Of a stretch of DNA of 64,000 nucleotides, positions 8,671 through 16,569 are shown piece after piece (the stretch's first letter is position 1; the number at the start of each line of letters is the position of its first letter). The translations under genes were made by a program, and so were the position numbers. The notes below the pieces were generated by a model. That model did no database searches. It was not told the DNA's origin and saw only the letters and a list, made by a program, of their open reading frames with translations. Origin of the DNA: Serpentinimonas raichei (lineage in GTDB: Bacteria > Pseudomonadota > Gammaproteobacteria > Burkholderiales > Burkholderiaceae_C); contig NZ_AP014568.1 of assembly GCF_000828895.1 (NCBI RefSeq), forward strand, positions 1,123,858 to 1,187,857, given 5' to 3'.

Positions 8671-9645
8671 ATGAATGATTTAGATTGGTCAGCGCTCGAT
8701 GCGCGCCTGCTGCGCGTGTTGGTGGCGGTGGCTCAAAGCGGCTCGGTCACGGCCGCTGCCCAGCGCTTGGGGGTGACGCAGTCGGCGGTGAGCCACCAGC
8801 TCGATCGGCTGCGCGCCATCGTGGGCGACCCGTTGTTTGTCAAGTCCGGGCGCGGCATCGTGGCCACGGCGCGCACCGAAGCCTTGCTGGCACCGGCGCA
8901 GGCCTTGCTGCAGGAAATGGAGCGCTTTGCCCAGCGCGAGCGCTTCGATCCGGCCCAGTGGGAGGCCCGCCTCACCCTGGCGGCCAACGATTTGCAGCGC
9001 GACCTGCTGCTGCCGCCGCTGCTTCAGCGCCTGCAGCAACTGGCGCCCAAGGTGCAACTGCGCGTCATCCCCTCGGGCATTCCGAGCCTGGAGCTGCTGC
9101 GCCAGCAACAGTGCCAGCTCGTGCTCAGCCCGCGCCCGCCCGATGGCACCGACATCGTGCAAAAGCGCCTGTTCGAAGACGCCTACCGGGTGTTTTACGA
9201 CCCCGCCCAGCGCGCCGCCCCGCGCGACCTGGACGAATATCTGGCCGCCGAGCACGCCACCGTGGTCTATGAGCCGAACCGGCCGCTGGACCTGGACCAG
9301 TGGCTGCTTGGGCGCGGCGTGCAGCGGCGCTTTCGGGTGCTGGTGTCGGGTTTTGCCGGCTTGGCTTCGTTTCTGCCCGGCAGCCGCTTGCTGGCCACGG
9401 CCCCGGGCTTGCTGCAGCGCCACCTGCTGCGCGGTCTGGCCAGCGCCACCCCGCCCCTGCCCTGCCCGCCGCTGCCCATGTACCTGGTCTGGCACCTGCG
9501 GCACCAGCACGACCCGGCACAGCGTTGGCTGCGCGAGCAAATCGAGGCGCTGCTGCCAGCCGTGCTCAGCCCGCCGTTGGGGGCTGGCCCGCCTGCTGCT
9601 GCGCCAGCCGGTACTGCTGCGGGCTCAGGCCGGTGCGGCGCTTGA
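8671..9645 (+). CDS. LysR-type transcriptional regulator, likely controlling ligAB
   Basis: LysR-family activator or repressor of about 324 residues. The N-terminal helix-turn-helix is clear (GSVTAAAQRLGVTQSAVSHQ, then DPLFVKSGRG), and the C-terminal part looks like a co-inducer-binding domain. I chose the ATG at 8671 (MNDLDWSALDARLLR) because it sits at the family's usual distance from the HTH; an in-frame ATG at 8662 is equally possible. It is divergent from ligA, the classical arrangement for a LysR regulator of a catabolic operon, so protocatechuate or a related acid is the likely effector (inference). Its last 80 bases overlap the 3' end of the convergent AraC gene and encode a low-complexity Ala/Pro/Gly tail. 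Confidence 0.88.
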   Translation: MNDLDWSALDARLLRVLVAVAQSGSVTAAAQRLGVTQSAVSHQLDRLRAIVGDPLFVKSGRGIVATARTEALLAPAQALLQEMERFAQRERFDPAQWEARLTLAANDLQRDLLLPPLLQRLQQLAPKVQLRVIPSGIPSLELLRQQQCQLVLSPRPPDGTDIVQKRLFEDAYRVFYDPAQRAAPRDLDEYLAAEHATVVYEPNRPLDLDQWLLGRGVQRRFRVLVSGFAGLASFLPGSRLLATAPGLLQRHLLRGLASATPPLPCPPLPMYLVWHLRHQHDPAQRWLREQIEALLPAVLSPPLGAGPPAAAPAGTAAGSGRCGA

Positions 9646-10603
9646 AGAAGCGGGAAAAATAGGCCGGGTCTTCGAATCCGAGTTCGAGCGCCAGACTGGC
9701 CGCCGGCGCCGCAATGTAGATCAGGCGCCGGCAGGCTTCGCGGGTCAGGCGCTCGTGCACCAGCTCCAGTGCGCTGCGCCCGCTGGCGCTGCGCGTGAGG
9801 CGGTTTAGGCGCTGCAAGGAAAGCCCCAGTCGCTCGCCGTAGCGCTGCAGCGGCCAGTGCTCCAAAAAGTGCTGCTCGACCAGCCACAAAAAACGGGTGT
9901 AGAGGGCCTGGTGCCGGTGCGCCCGCTCGCCCACGGCGGCGGCCTGGCGCTGCAGCGCGCTGGCCTGTGCCAGCCGCCAGACCAGCGCCCGCGCCAGCCA
10001 GCCCAACACCGGCGCGGCGCCCGCGCCGGCGGGCCTTTGAAACTCGTGCGCGAGCTCCCGGAACAAGGTGTCGAGCCGCTGCGCCGCGTCGTCGTCGGGC
10101 AAAAAGTGCAACAGGCGCGGGGCCGTGAACAGCTCTTGAAAGGCCGCCCCGAGCGCGCCCGTCTCGCCCTCGAGCAGCCAGCGTGCGCTCAGCGTGAGCA
10201 CCCGGCCATCGGTCTCGGGGGCAAAGCGAAAGCCGTGCACCACGGTGGGCGGCAGCACGATCGCCGCCGGGGCCTGCACCTCGGCGCGGTGCTCATCGAG
10301 CAGCACCTCGGCTTGGCCGCGCCACAGCCACAGCACCTGGTACAGGCCTTGGTGTGTATGCGGCTGAATCTCCCAGTGATAGAGGCGGCTGCGCGACTGC
10401 ACTTCTTCGATGTGCAGCAGCTCGTGCCCCGGCACCGCGGCCTCGCCATAGAGCGCAAAACTGGGGATGTGGGTGCCACCACCCCACAGCAGGCTGGCGG
10501 ACACGGCCCGGTTGCCAGCAGCGCCCGGCCTAGGTTCAGCGCCCGGTGCGCCCCGTGCATTTGGCGAGCCTTGCGGCCAAGACGTAAAAGGGCGATTGCT
10601 CAT
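9566..10603 (-). CDS. AraC-family regulator resembling PobR, divergent from the P450 operon
   Basis: 345-residue regulator. A cupin-type effector domain at the N-terminus (HIEEVQSRSRLYHWEIQPHT, VLPPTVVHGFRF) is followed by a C-terminal AraC double helix-turn-helix (YGERLGLSLQRLNRLTR and LELGFEDPAYFSRFFKRRTG). The ATG at 10603 is preferred over an upstream start at 10651 because sequence upstream looks non-coding. The cupin-plus-HTH layout resembles AraC-type PobR regulators of 4-hydroxybenzoate hydroxylase. It is divergent from the cytochrome P450 gene with a 164-base gap, so control of the P450 system by an aromatic acid is a reasonable guess. The 3' end overlaps the LysR gene on the other strand. 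Confidence 0.86.
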   Translation of the reverse strand: MSNRPFTSWPQGSPNARGAPGAEPRPGAAGNRAVSASLLWGGGTHIPSFALYGEAAVPGHELLHIEEVQSRSRLYHWEIQPHTHQGLYQVLWLWRGQAEVLLDEHRAEVQAPAAIVLPPTVVHGFRFAPETDGRVLTLSARWLLEGETGALGAAFQELFTAPRLLHFLPDDDAAQRLDTLFRELAHEFQRPAGAGAAPVLGWLARALVWRLAQASALQRQAAAVGERAHRHQALYTRFLWLVEQHFLEHWPLQRYGERLGLSLQRLNRLTRSASGRSALELVHERLTREACRRLIYIAAPAASLALELGFEDPAYFSRFFKRRTGLSPQQYRLAQQQAGQPPTAG

Positions 10604-10767
10604 GGCCGTATTTTGATCCAAAAGTACCAGCAATCGCTGCGATTTTTGCACGCCACTCCAGCCTGCCCGGCCCTACAGTTCCATCCTGAGCCCGCTGGCC
10701 GCACAGCCGCAGCCCACACTGCGCGCCCCGAGCGCCCCAGAGCGCCCCACAAAACCGGAGACCCGCC

Positions 10768-11949
10768 ATGACCCCCTTCCAGTTCGACCCCTACGCACCG
10801 GCCGTCGATGCCGACCCCTTCCCCTACCACCACCGCCTGCGCGAGGAATTTCCCTGCTTTTGGAGCGAGCAGGCGCAGATGTGGGTGCTGTCACGCTACG
10901 CCGACATCGTCAGCGCGCTCAACGACTGGCAGACCTACTCCAGCGCCAGCGGCAACCTGATGACCGAACTGCCCGGCCGCGCCGGTGCCACCCTGGGCAG
11001 CTCGGATCCACCCCGGCACGACCGCCTGCGCGCGCTGGTGCAGCACGCCTTCATGAAGCGCAACCTGCTGGCGCTCGAAGAGCCGATCCGCGCGGTGGCG
11101 CAGCAGGTGTTTGGCCAACTGCAGGGCGTAGATCAGTTTGATTTCAAAGACGTGTCGTCGCAGTTCACGGTCAAGGTGCTGATGACTGCGCTCGGCCTGC
11201 CGATGGGCGATGAAGCGCTGGTGGCCGAGCACGAGGTGCGCGACCACGCGGTGCTGATGGTGCAAAGCGACGCCCGCACCCGCGCCAAGGGCCCCGAGCA
11301 CATCGCCGCCTACCAGTGGATGCAAAACTACGCCGCGCAAGTGATCGCGCTGCGCCGCGCCGAGCCGCGCAACGACCTGATTAGCCACTTTGCCATGGCC
11401 GAAATCGACGGCGACCGCCTCGACGAGCGCGAGGTGCTGCTCACCACCACCACCCTGATCATGGCCGGGGTCGAATCGCTGGGCGGCTTCATGATGATGC
11501 TGGCCTACAACCTGGCCAGTTTTGACGCAGCGCGCCGCGCCGTGGTTGCCGACCCCGCGCTGCTGCCCGACGCGATCGAAGAAAGCCTGCGCTACAACAC
11601 CTCGGCGCAGCGCTTTCGCCGCCGCCTGATGTGCGACGTGACGCTGCACGGCCAAACCATGCGCCAAGGCGATTTCGTCTGCCTGGCCTACGGCAGCGGC
11701 AACCGCGACCCACGTCAGTTCCCCCAGCCCGACCGCTACGACCTGGCGCGCAAACCGCGTGGCCACCTCGGCTTTGGCGGCGGCGTGCACGCCTGCCTAG
11801 GCACCGCGATTGCGCGGCTGGCGCTCAAAATCGCCTTCGAAGAATTCCACCGCGTGGTGCCCGAGTACCATCGGGTGGCCGATCAACTGCCTTGGATGCC
11901 CTCGTCCACCTTTCGCAGCCCGCTGGTGCTCGAACTGGCCGTTGGCTGA
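10768..11949 (+). CDS. Bacterial class I cytochrome P450 monooxygenase
   Basis: 393-residue soluble P450. The haem-binding loop is FGGGVHACLG with the thiolate ligand at Cys343. The ExxR pair lies in IEESLRYN. The oxygen-binding I-helix reads IMAGVESLGG, where the usual acid-threonine pair (D/E-T) is Glu-Ser. It is followed by its own 2Fe-2S ferredoxin (32-base gap) and ferredoxin reductase, making a complete three-component NADH-driven system. Beside ligAB the likely substrate is an aromatic acid or methoxylated aromatic whose O-demethylation or hydroxylation leads towards protocatechuate. I cannot assign a CYP family from sequence alone. Confidence 0.92.
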   Translation: MTPFQFDPYAPAVDADPFPYHHRLREEFPCFWSEQAQMWVLSRYADIVSALNDWQTYSSASGNLMTELPGRAGATLGSSDPPRHDRLRALVQHAFMKRNLLALEEPIRAVAQQVFGQLQGVDQFDFKDVSSQFTVKVLMTALGLPMGDEALVAEHEVRDHAVLMVQSDARTRAKGPEHIAAYQWMQNYAAQVIALRRAEPRNDLISHFAMAEIDGDRLDEREVLLTTTTLIMAGVESLGGFMMMLAYNLASFDAARRAVVADPALLPDAIEESLRYNTSAQRFRRRLMCDVTLHGQTMRQGDFVCLAYGSGNRDPRQFPQPDRYDLARKPRGHLGFGGGVHACLGTAIARLALKIAFEEFHRVVPEYHRVADQLPWMPSSTFRSPLVLELAVG

Positions 11950-11981
11950 AACCGCCCCGTTATTTATTTGGATGCACCTGC

Positions 11982-12305
11982 ATGGCACAAATCACCTACA
12001 TCGAAGCCCACGGCCACGCCACCACGGTCGATCTGCCCGAGGGCTGGAACCTGATGCAAGGCGCCATCGCCAACGGCATCGAAGGCATACTGGGCGAATG
12101 CGGTGGCTCCTGCGCCTGCGCCACCTGCCACTGCTACGTCGATGAAAGCCGCCTGCCCGAACTGGCCGCGCCCAGCCAGACCGAGCTCGACATGCTCGAA
12201 CACGTGGCCGCCGAGCGCCGCCCCAACAGCCGCCTGGCCTGCCAGCTCAAGTCCACGGCGCGGCTCGACGGCCTGATCCTGCATCTGCCGGCCACGCAAG
12301 AATAA
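11982..12305 (+). CDS. 2Fe-2S ferredoxin, putidaredoxin/adrenodoxin type, partner of the P450
   Basis: 107-residue electron carrier between the reductase and the P450. Cluster cysteines are Cys40, Cys46, Cys49 and Cys87 (C-x5-C-x2-C then about 37 residues), with two extra cysteines (Cys44, Cys51) in the same loop. The ATG at 11982 gives MAQITYIEAHGHATTVDLP, the normal start of the fold. It is the second gene of the P450 operon; the reductase starts 24 bases after its stop. Confidence 0.93.
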   Translation: MAQITYIEAHGHATTVDLPEGWNLMQGAIANGIEGILGECGGSCACATCHCYVDESRLPELAAPSQTELDMLEHVAAERRPNSRLACQLKSTARLDGLILHLPATQE

Positions 12306-12329
12306 GCGACCAGCCCCACAGGACGCACC

Positions 12330-13616
12330 ATGATCCCACCCCGCCTGCTCGAACCCAGCCCCAGCCCAGGCCCGCAACCCGAGGCCGGCGTTTTGATCGT
12401 CGGTGCCGGGCAGGCCGGCGTGCAGACCGCCGAGGCGCTGCGCAGCGGCGGCTACAGCGGCCCCATCACCCTGTTGGGCGAAGAGCCGCACGCGCCCTAC
12501 CACCGCCCGCCCCTGTCCAAAGCCTGGCTGTGTGGCGAGCTGCAAGCAGCCCAGTTGCTGATGCGCGCCCCCGAAGCGCTGGCGCGCAAGGGCATCGAGC
12601 TGCGCCTGGGCGTGCGCGTGCAAGCCATCGACCGGGCGCAGCGCCGCCTGCACTTGGCCGACGGCAGCGCCCTGCCCTACGCCGCGCTGGTGCTGGCCAC
12701 CGGGGCCAGCCCGCGCACGCTGGCGCTGCCAGGCGCCCAAGCCGCCGGCGTGCTCACCCTGCGCGGGCTTGACGACGCCAGCGCCTTGGCGGCCCACTTG
12801 GCCGACTGCCAGCGTCGCCAGCAGCCCCTGCTGGTGATCGGCGGCGGCTTCATCGGGCTCGAAGTGGCGGCCAGCGCACGCAAGCTCGGGCTCGAAGTCA
12901 CCGTGCTCGAAGCCGCGCCGCGGCTGCTGGGCCGCGTGCTGGCCCCGGCCTTGTCGGACTGGTTTTCCGATCTGCACCGCCGCCATGGGGTGCAAGTGCG
13001 GCTAGGCGCGCAACTGGCTGCGCTCGAAACCGGCCCCGACGGGCAGGTGTGCGGTGCCCGCTTGGCCGACGGCAGCTTTTGCCCCGGCGCTGCGGTGCTG
13101 GTCGGCATTGGGGTGCAAGCCAAGGACGCGCTGGCCCAAGCCGCCGGGCTGGCGTGCGAGCGCGGCATCGTGGTCGATGCCTGCGGGCGCAGCAGCGACG
13201 CACAGATCTACGCCGCCGGCGACTGCACCGCCCGGCGCCTGCCCGACGGCACCCTGTTGCGGCTGGAATCGGTGCACAACGCCACCGAACAGGCCAAGAG
13301 CGTGGCCGCCGCCATCCTCGGGCAAGAGCGCCCCTTCACCGCCACGCCCTGGTTCTGGAGCGAGCAGTACGACAAAAAACTGCAAATGGCGGGCCTGAGC
13401 GCCGGCGCCGACCAGTGGGCGCTGCGCGGCACCCTAGATGCCGCCGCCTTCAGCCTGTACCACTTCCAAGGCGCACGCTTGCTGGCAGTGGACAGCGTCA
13501 ACGCCACCCGCGAGCACCTGCAGGCGCGCAAGCTGCTCGACGCCGGCGTTTCACCCACCCCGGAACAAGCCGCCGACCCCGGCTTCGACCTAGGTAGCCT
13601 GCTGCCTGCGGGCTGA
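12330..13616 (+). CDS. FAD-dependent ferredoxin reductase of the P450 system
   Basis: 428-residue NAD(P)H:ferredoxin reductase of the putidaredoxin/rhodocoxin reductase type. The FAD Rossmann motif is VLIVGAGQAGVQTAEALR, followed by YHRPPLSK. The NAD motif is VIGGGFIGLEVAASARKLG. IYAAGDCTA is the second FAD-contacting motif, and the C-terminal domain contains WFWSEQYDKKLQMAG. It should pass electrons from NADH to the ferredoxin at 11982. An N-terminal extension of about 17 residues rich in Pro precedes the FAD fold, so the true start could be slightly downstream. Confidence 0.92.
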   Translation: MIPPRLLEPSPSPGPQPEAGVLIVGAGQAGVQTAEALRSGGYSGPITLLGEEPHAPYHRPPLSKAWLCGELQAAQLLMRAPEALARKGIELRLGVRVQAIDRAQRRLHLADGSALPYAALVLATGASPRTLALPGAQAAGVLTLRGLDDASALAAHLADCQRRQQPLLVIGGGFIGLEVAASARKLGLEVTVLEAAPRLLGRVLAPALSDWFSDLHRRHGVQVRLGAQLAALETGPDGQVCGARLADGSFCPGAAVLVGIGVQAKDALAQAAGLACERGIVVDACGRSSDAQIYAAGDCTARRLPDGTLLRLESVHNATEQAKSVAAAILGQERPFTATPWFWSEQYDKKLQMAGLSAGADQWALRGTLDAAAFSLYHFQGARLLAVDSVNATREHLQARKLLDAGVSPTPEQAADPGFDLGSLLPAG

Positions 13617-13644
13617 AGCCGCCTGCCCGGCTCAGCGGTCAGCC

Positions 13645-13845
13645 TCAGTCGTTGCGCTGCGTTCCCAAGGCGCGCCTGATTTTCTGGTCGGTCTTGTACT
13701 GGCTCAGCGCGTACACCGACCAGATCGCCGCCGGAATCCAGCCGATGATGGTGATTTGCAAAAACAGGCAAAACAAACCGGCAAACGGCCGTCCGATGGT
13801 GAAAAACTGCAACCAAGGCAAAAATATTGCCAGCAAAAGACGCAT
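13645..13845 (-). CDS. YqaE/Pmp3 family small membrane protein
   Basis: 66-residue protein with two hydrophobic helices (about 2-20 and 25-48). It carries the family sequence LPWLQFFTIGRPFAGLF and IIGWIPAAIWSVYALSQYK. Members of the UPF0057/Pmp3 family are linked to salt and cold stress and membrane potential in yeast and plants; the bacterial role is poorly known. The ATG at 13845 was chosen because upstream codons lack family features. It is convergent with the P450 reductase gene, with a 28-base gap. Confidence 0.85.
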   Translation of the reverse strand: MRLLLAIFLPWLQFFTIGRPFAGLFCLFLQITIIGWIPAAIWSVYALSQYKTDQKIRRALGTQRND

Positions 13846-14099
13846 GAGGGTTCCTACTTGGTAAACCGGGGCTGTTGATCCATGGGGCGCTTGCAACAGC
13901 CGCCCACCCCCCGCGGCCCTATTCTGCCACTGCAATGGTTCTAGTGCCAAAGAGCCGCGCTTGCCCGGCCCCATGCACAACGGACAGCCCAGCCCACTTT
14001 CACGAAAGCTTCATCAGCCAGTCGCCCGGCTTTCACAAGCGGCTGGCACAGTGGGCAGTGGACCACCATCCCATCCACCCACCACGCATCCATCCGCCC

Positions 14100-15449
14100 A
14101 TGAAACCCTCGTTCTGCGTTGCTGCCGCCCTGTCGCTGGGGCTGCTCTGTGCCCCGGCCATGGCCCAGACCGAATTTCCGGCCCGCCTAGCAGGCCATGC
14201 CATTTTGCCCGCGCTCACCCTGGTTGCGGCCCCGGCCGGCGCGCCCGCCGACCTGCAGGTGAGCGGCAAGTTCACCACCGCGCAGCGCGCCGACGCCATC
14301 GCCAGCATCGAGGGCCGCTCGGGTGGCCGCCCAACCGGCATTCAAGTGCCCTTTCGCGGCCAGCCCATGCAGGGGCATTCGGGCATTTTGCACAACGCCG
14401 ACGGCAGCTTTTGGCTGCTGACCGACAACGGAGCCGGCAACCGCGCCAACTCGCCCGACTTCATGCTGCACCTGAGCCGCTACCGCATCAACTTCCAGAC
14501 CAACCGCTGGGAACGGCTCGAAACCGTGTTCCTGCACGACCCCGATCGGCGCGTGCCCTTTCGCATCATCCACGAAGGCACGCCGCAGCGCTTCCTGACC
14601 GGCTCCGACTTTGACCCCGAAGGTGTGCAGATCGCGGGCGGGCATTTCTGGATCGGTGACGAGTTCGGCCCCTACCTAATCAAGGTGGACCTGCAAGGCC
14701 GCGTGCGTGGCGTGTTCGAAACCCAGGTGGATGGCCGCACCGTGGTCTCGCCCGACCACCCCTCGGTGCGCACGCCCGCCATTCCGGGCGGCGAAGTGGC
14801 CTTCCAAGTGCGCCGCTCGCGTGGTTTTGAGGGCCTGGCCGCTTCGCCCGATGGCAGCCGCCTGTTTGCCATGCTCGAAGGCCCGCTCTGGGACGCCAGC
14901 ACCCGCGCCTTCGAACAACGCGATGGCCGCGCCTTTTTGCGCGTGCTCGAGTTCGATGTGCAAACCGAGCGCTGGACTGGCCGCCAGTGGCGCTACACGC
15001 TCGAAGGCGAAAACCACGCCATTGGCGACTTCAACTTCATCGACAGCACCACCGCCCTCGTGATCGAGCGCGACAACGGCGAAGGCACCGCCGACCGCGC
15101 CTGCCCGGCGGGCCAGCGCCGCACCGACTGCTTCCACGACATCGCCCGCTTCAAGCGCGTTTACAAAATCGAGCTGAGCGAGGCCAACGTCAACGACGCG
15201 GTGCGCAAGATCGGCTTCATTGACCTGATGCGCATCCAAGACCCGAACCGGCGCGCGCGGGTGCCGCTCAACGACGGCGTGCTGACCTTTCCCTTCTTCA
15301 CCATCGAAAACGTCGATGTGGTCGATGCGCGCCACATCGTGGTGGGCAACGACAACAACCTGCCCTTCTCCAGCAGCCGCCACCCCAACCGCGCCGACGA
15401 CAACGAACTGGTGCTGCTCGACGTGAGCGAGCTGCTGGCGGCGCGCTGA
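14100..15449 (+). CDS. Secreted esterase-like phytase family protein
   Basis: 449 residues with a clear signal peptide (MKPSFCVAAALSLGLLCAPA, cleavage near AMA-Q). The mature part has the phytase-like beta-propeller signatures: GILHNADGSFWLLTDNGAGN, DFDPEGVQIAGGHFWIGDEF, FEGLAASPDGSRLFAMLEG and ALVIERDNGEG. Members are annotated as having esterase-like activity; the true substrate is not established. The ATG at 14100 is chosen because it begins the signal peptide; the frame stays open upstream but without coding character. The 254 bases before it (13846-14099) contain nothing I can name. Confidence 0.85.
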   Translation: MKPSFCVAAALSLGLLCAPAMAQTEFPARLAGHAILPALTLVAAPAGAPADLQVSGKFTTAQRADAIASIEGRSGGRPTGIQVPFRGQPMQGHSGILHNADGSFWLLTDNGAGNRANSPDFMLHLSRYRINFQTNRWERLETVFLHDPDRRVPFRIIHEGTPQRFLTGSDFDPEGVQIAGGHFWIGDEFGPYLIKVDLQGRVRGVFETQVDGRTVVSPDHPSVRTPAIPGGEVAFQVRRSRGFEGLAASPDGSRLFAMLEGPLWDASTRAFEQRDGRAFLRVLEFDVQTERWTGRQWRYTLEGENHAIGDFNFIDSTTALVIERDNGEGTADRACPAGQRRTDCFHDIARFKRVYKIELSEANVNDAVRKIGFIDLMRIQDPNRRARVPLNDGVLTFPFFTIENVDVVDARHIVVGNDNNLPFSSSRHPNRADDNELVLLDVSELLAAR

Positions 15450-15478
15450 GTGTGCGCTGAATGTGCTGCGCCGCCGGC

Positions 15479-16399
15479 CTAGAAGAGGGGCACGGACCGC
15501 GCACCAGACGGCGGCGCGGCGCCCAAGCGCACCAGCTCCAGCAGATCGCTGATGTAGGGCACGGCTTGGTCTGCGCTGCGCAGCCCTAGGTGGATGTGCT
15601 TGTGTATGCCACGGGCACCCAGCCGCACGGCCACGATAGGCAGGCGGTTGCGGTGCGCCTGCACCACCCAAAGCGGCAGCGCCGTCACGCCGCGCCCACT
15701 GGCCACCAGTTGCAACAGCACCTCGGTGTTTTCTACCGTTTTGTGTAAGCGCGGCGCCACCCCGGCTGGAGTCAAAAACTGATTGAACACATCGAGCCGC
15801 TCGGGCGGCACGGGGTAGGTTAGCAGCACCTCGCCCCCCAAGTGCTCGGGCTGCACCTGCTCCTGCGCGGCCAATGGGTGTTCCTGCGCCAGCACCAGCA
15901 CCTGCTCGTAGGCGTACACCGGCTCAAAATGCAGGCCCGGTTTGTGGTGCGGATCGGGTGTGACGAGCACGTCGATGTCGTGGGCAAACAAGGCCCCAAT
16001 ACCGCCGAACTCAAACTTTTGTTTCACATCCAAGTCCACATCGGGCCAACGTGCTAGGTACGGGGCCACGTGCTGCAACAGCCACAAATAGCAGGGGTGA
16101 CACTCCATGCCGATGCGCAAGCTGCCGCGCTCGCCCCGCGCAAACTGGCGCAGGCGCTGCTCGGCGTGCTCGAGCTGCGGCAACAGGCGTTGCGCCAGAT
16201 TGAGCAGGTACTGCCCGGCCTGGGTGGGAATGAGGCGACGGCCCTCGCGCCGCCAGACGGGCGTGCCAAAGCGGTCTTCGAGCTTGCGCATGCTGTGGCT
16301 CAGGGCCGACTGCGTCAGGTGCAGGCGCTGCGCCGCTGCGGTAAGGGAGCCGGTGCGCTCAACCTCGCGCAAAATTGCCAAATGAGACCGCTCTAGCAT
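15479..16399 (-). CDS. metR: MetR, LysR-type activator of methionine synthesis
   Basis: 306-residue LysR regulator that in enterobacteria uses homocysteine as co-effector to activate metE. The start MLERSHLAILREVERTG and HTH (SLTAAAQRLHLTQSALSHSM) align with known MetR. The ATG at 16399 fits this alignment; a TTG nine bases upstream (16408) is a weaker choice. The effector domain contains IGMECHPCYLWLLQ, again typical of MetR. It is divergent from metE, as in enterobacteria. A 15-bp perfect palindrome sits immediately before its start codon, suggesting autoregulation. Confidence 0.92.
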   Translation of the reverse strand: MLERSHLAILREVERTGSLTAAAQRLHLTQSALSHSMRKLEDRFGTPVWRREGRRLIPTQAGQYLLNLAQRLLPQLEHAEQRLRQFARGERGSLRIGMECHPCYLWLLQHVAPYLARWPDVDLDVKQKFEFGGIGALFAHDIDVLVTPDPHHKPGLHFEPVYAYEQVLVLAQEHPLAAQEQVQPEHLGGEVLLTYPVPPERLDVFNQFLTPAGVAPRLHKTVENTEVLLQLVASGRGVTALPLWVVQAHRNRLPIVAVRLGARGIHKHIHLGLRSADQAVPYISDLLELVRLGAAPPSGARSVPLF

Positions 16400-16402
16400 G
16401 AT

Positions 16403-16417
16403 TTTCAATCATTGAAA
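16403..16417. promoter_or_regulatory. Palindromic candidate MetR operator
   Basis: TTTCAATCATTGAAA is a perfect 15-bp inverted repeat centred on one base and has the T-N11-A shape of LysR-type sites. It lies 4 bases before the metR ATG and about 150 bases before metE. I found no second copy and no exact TGAA-N5-TTCA box closer to metE. Confidence 0.55.
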
Positions 16418-16569
16418 TCTGAACAAAGACCATTTTACTTCATTGATAAGCGCAGGCATCATCGGTTTGGCAGGCCTTTGGCAACGCACGCAGCGCGGCC
16501 AGATGCCGGCCACAGCGCCCATTGGGGGTGTTCTTGTGCCTGTCTGAATCGCAACCGCATTGGAGTGAG

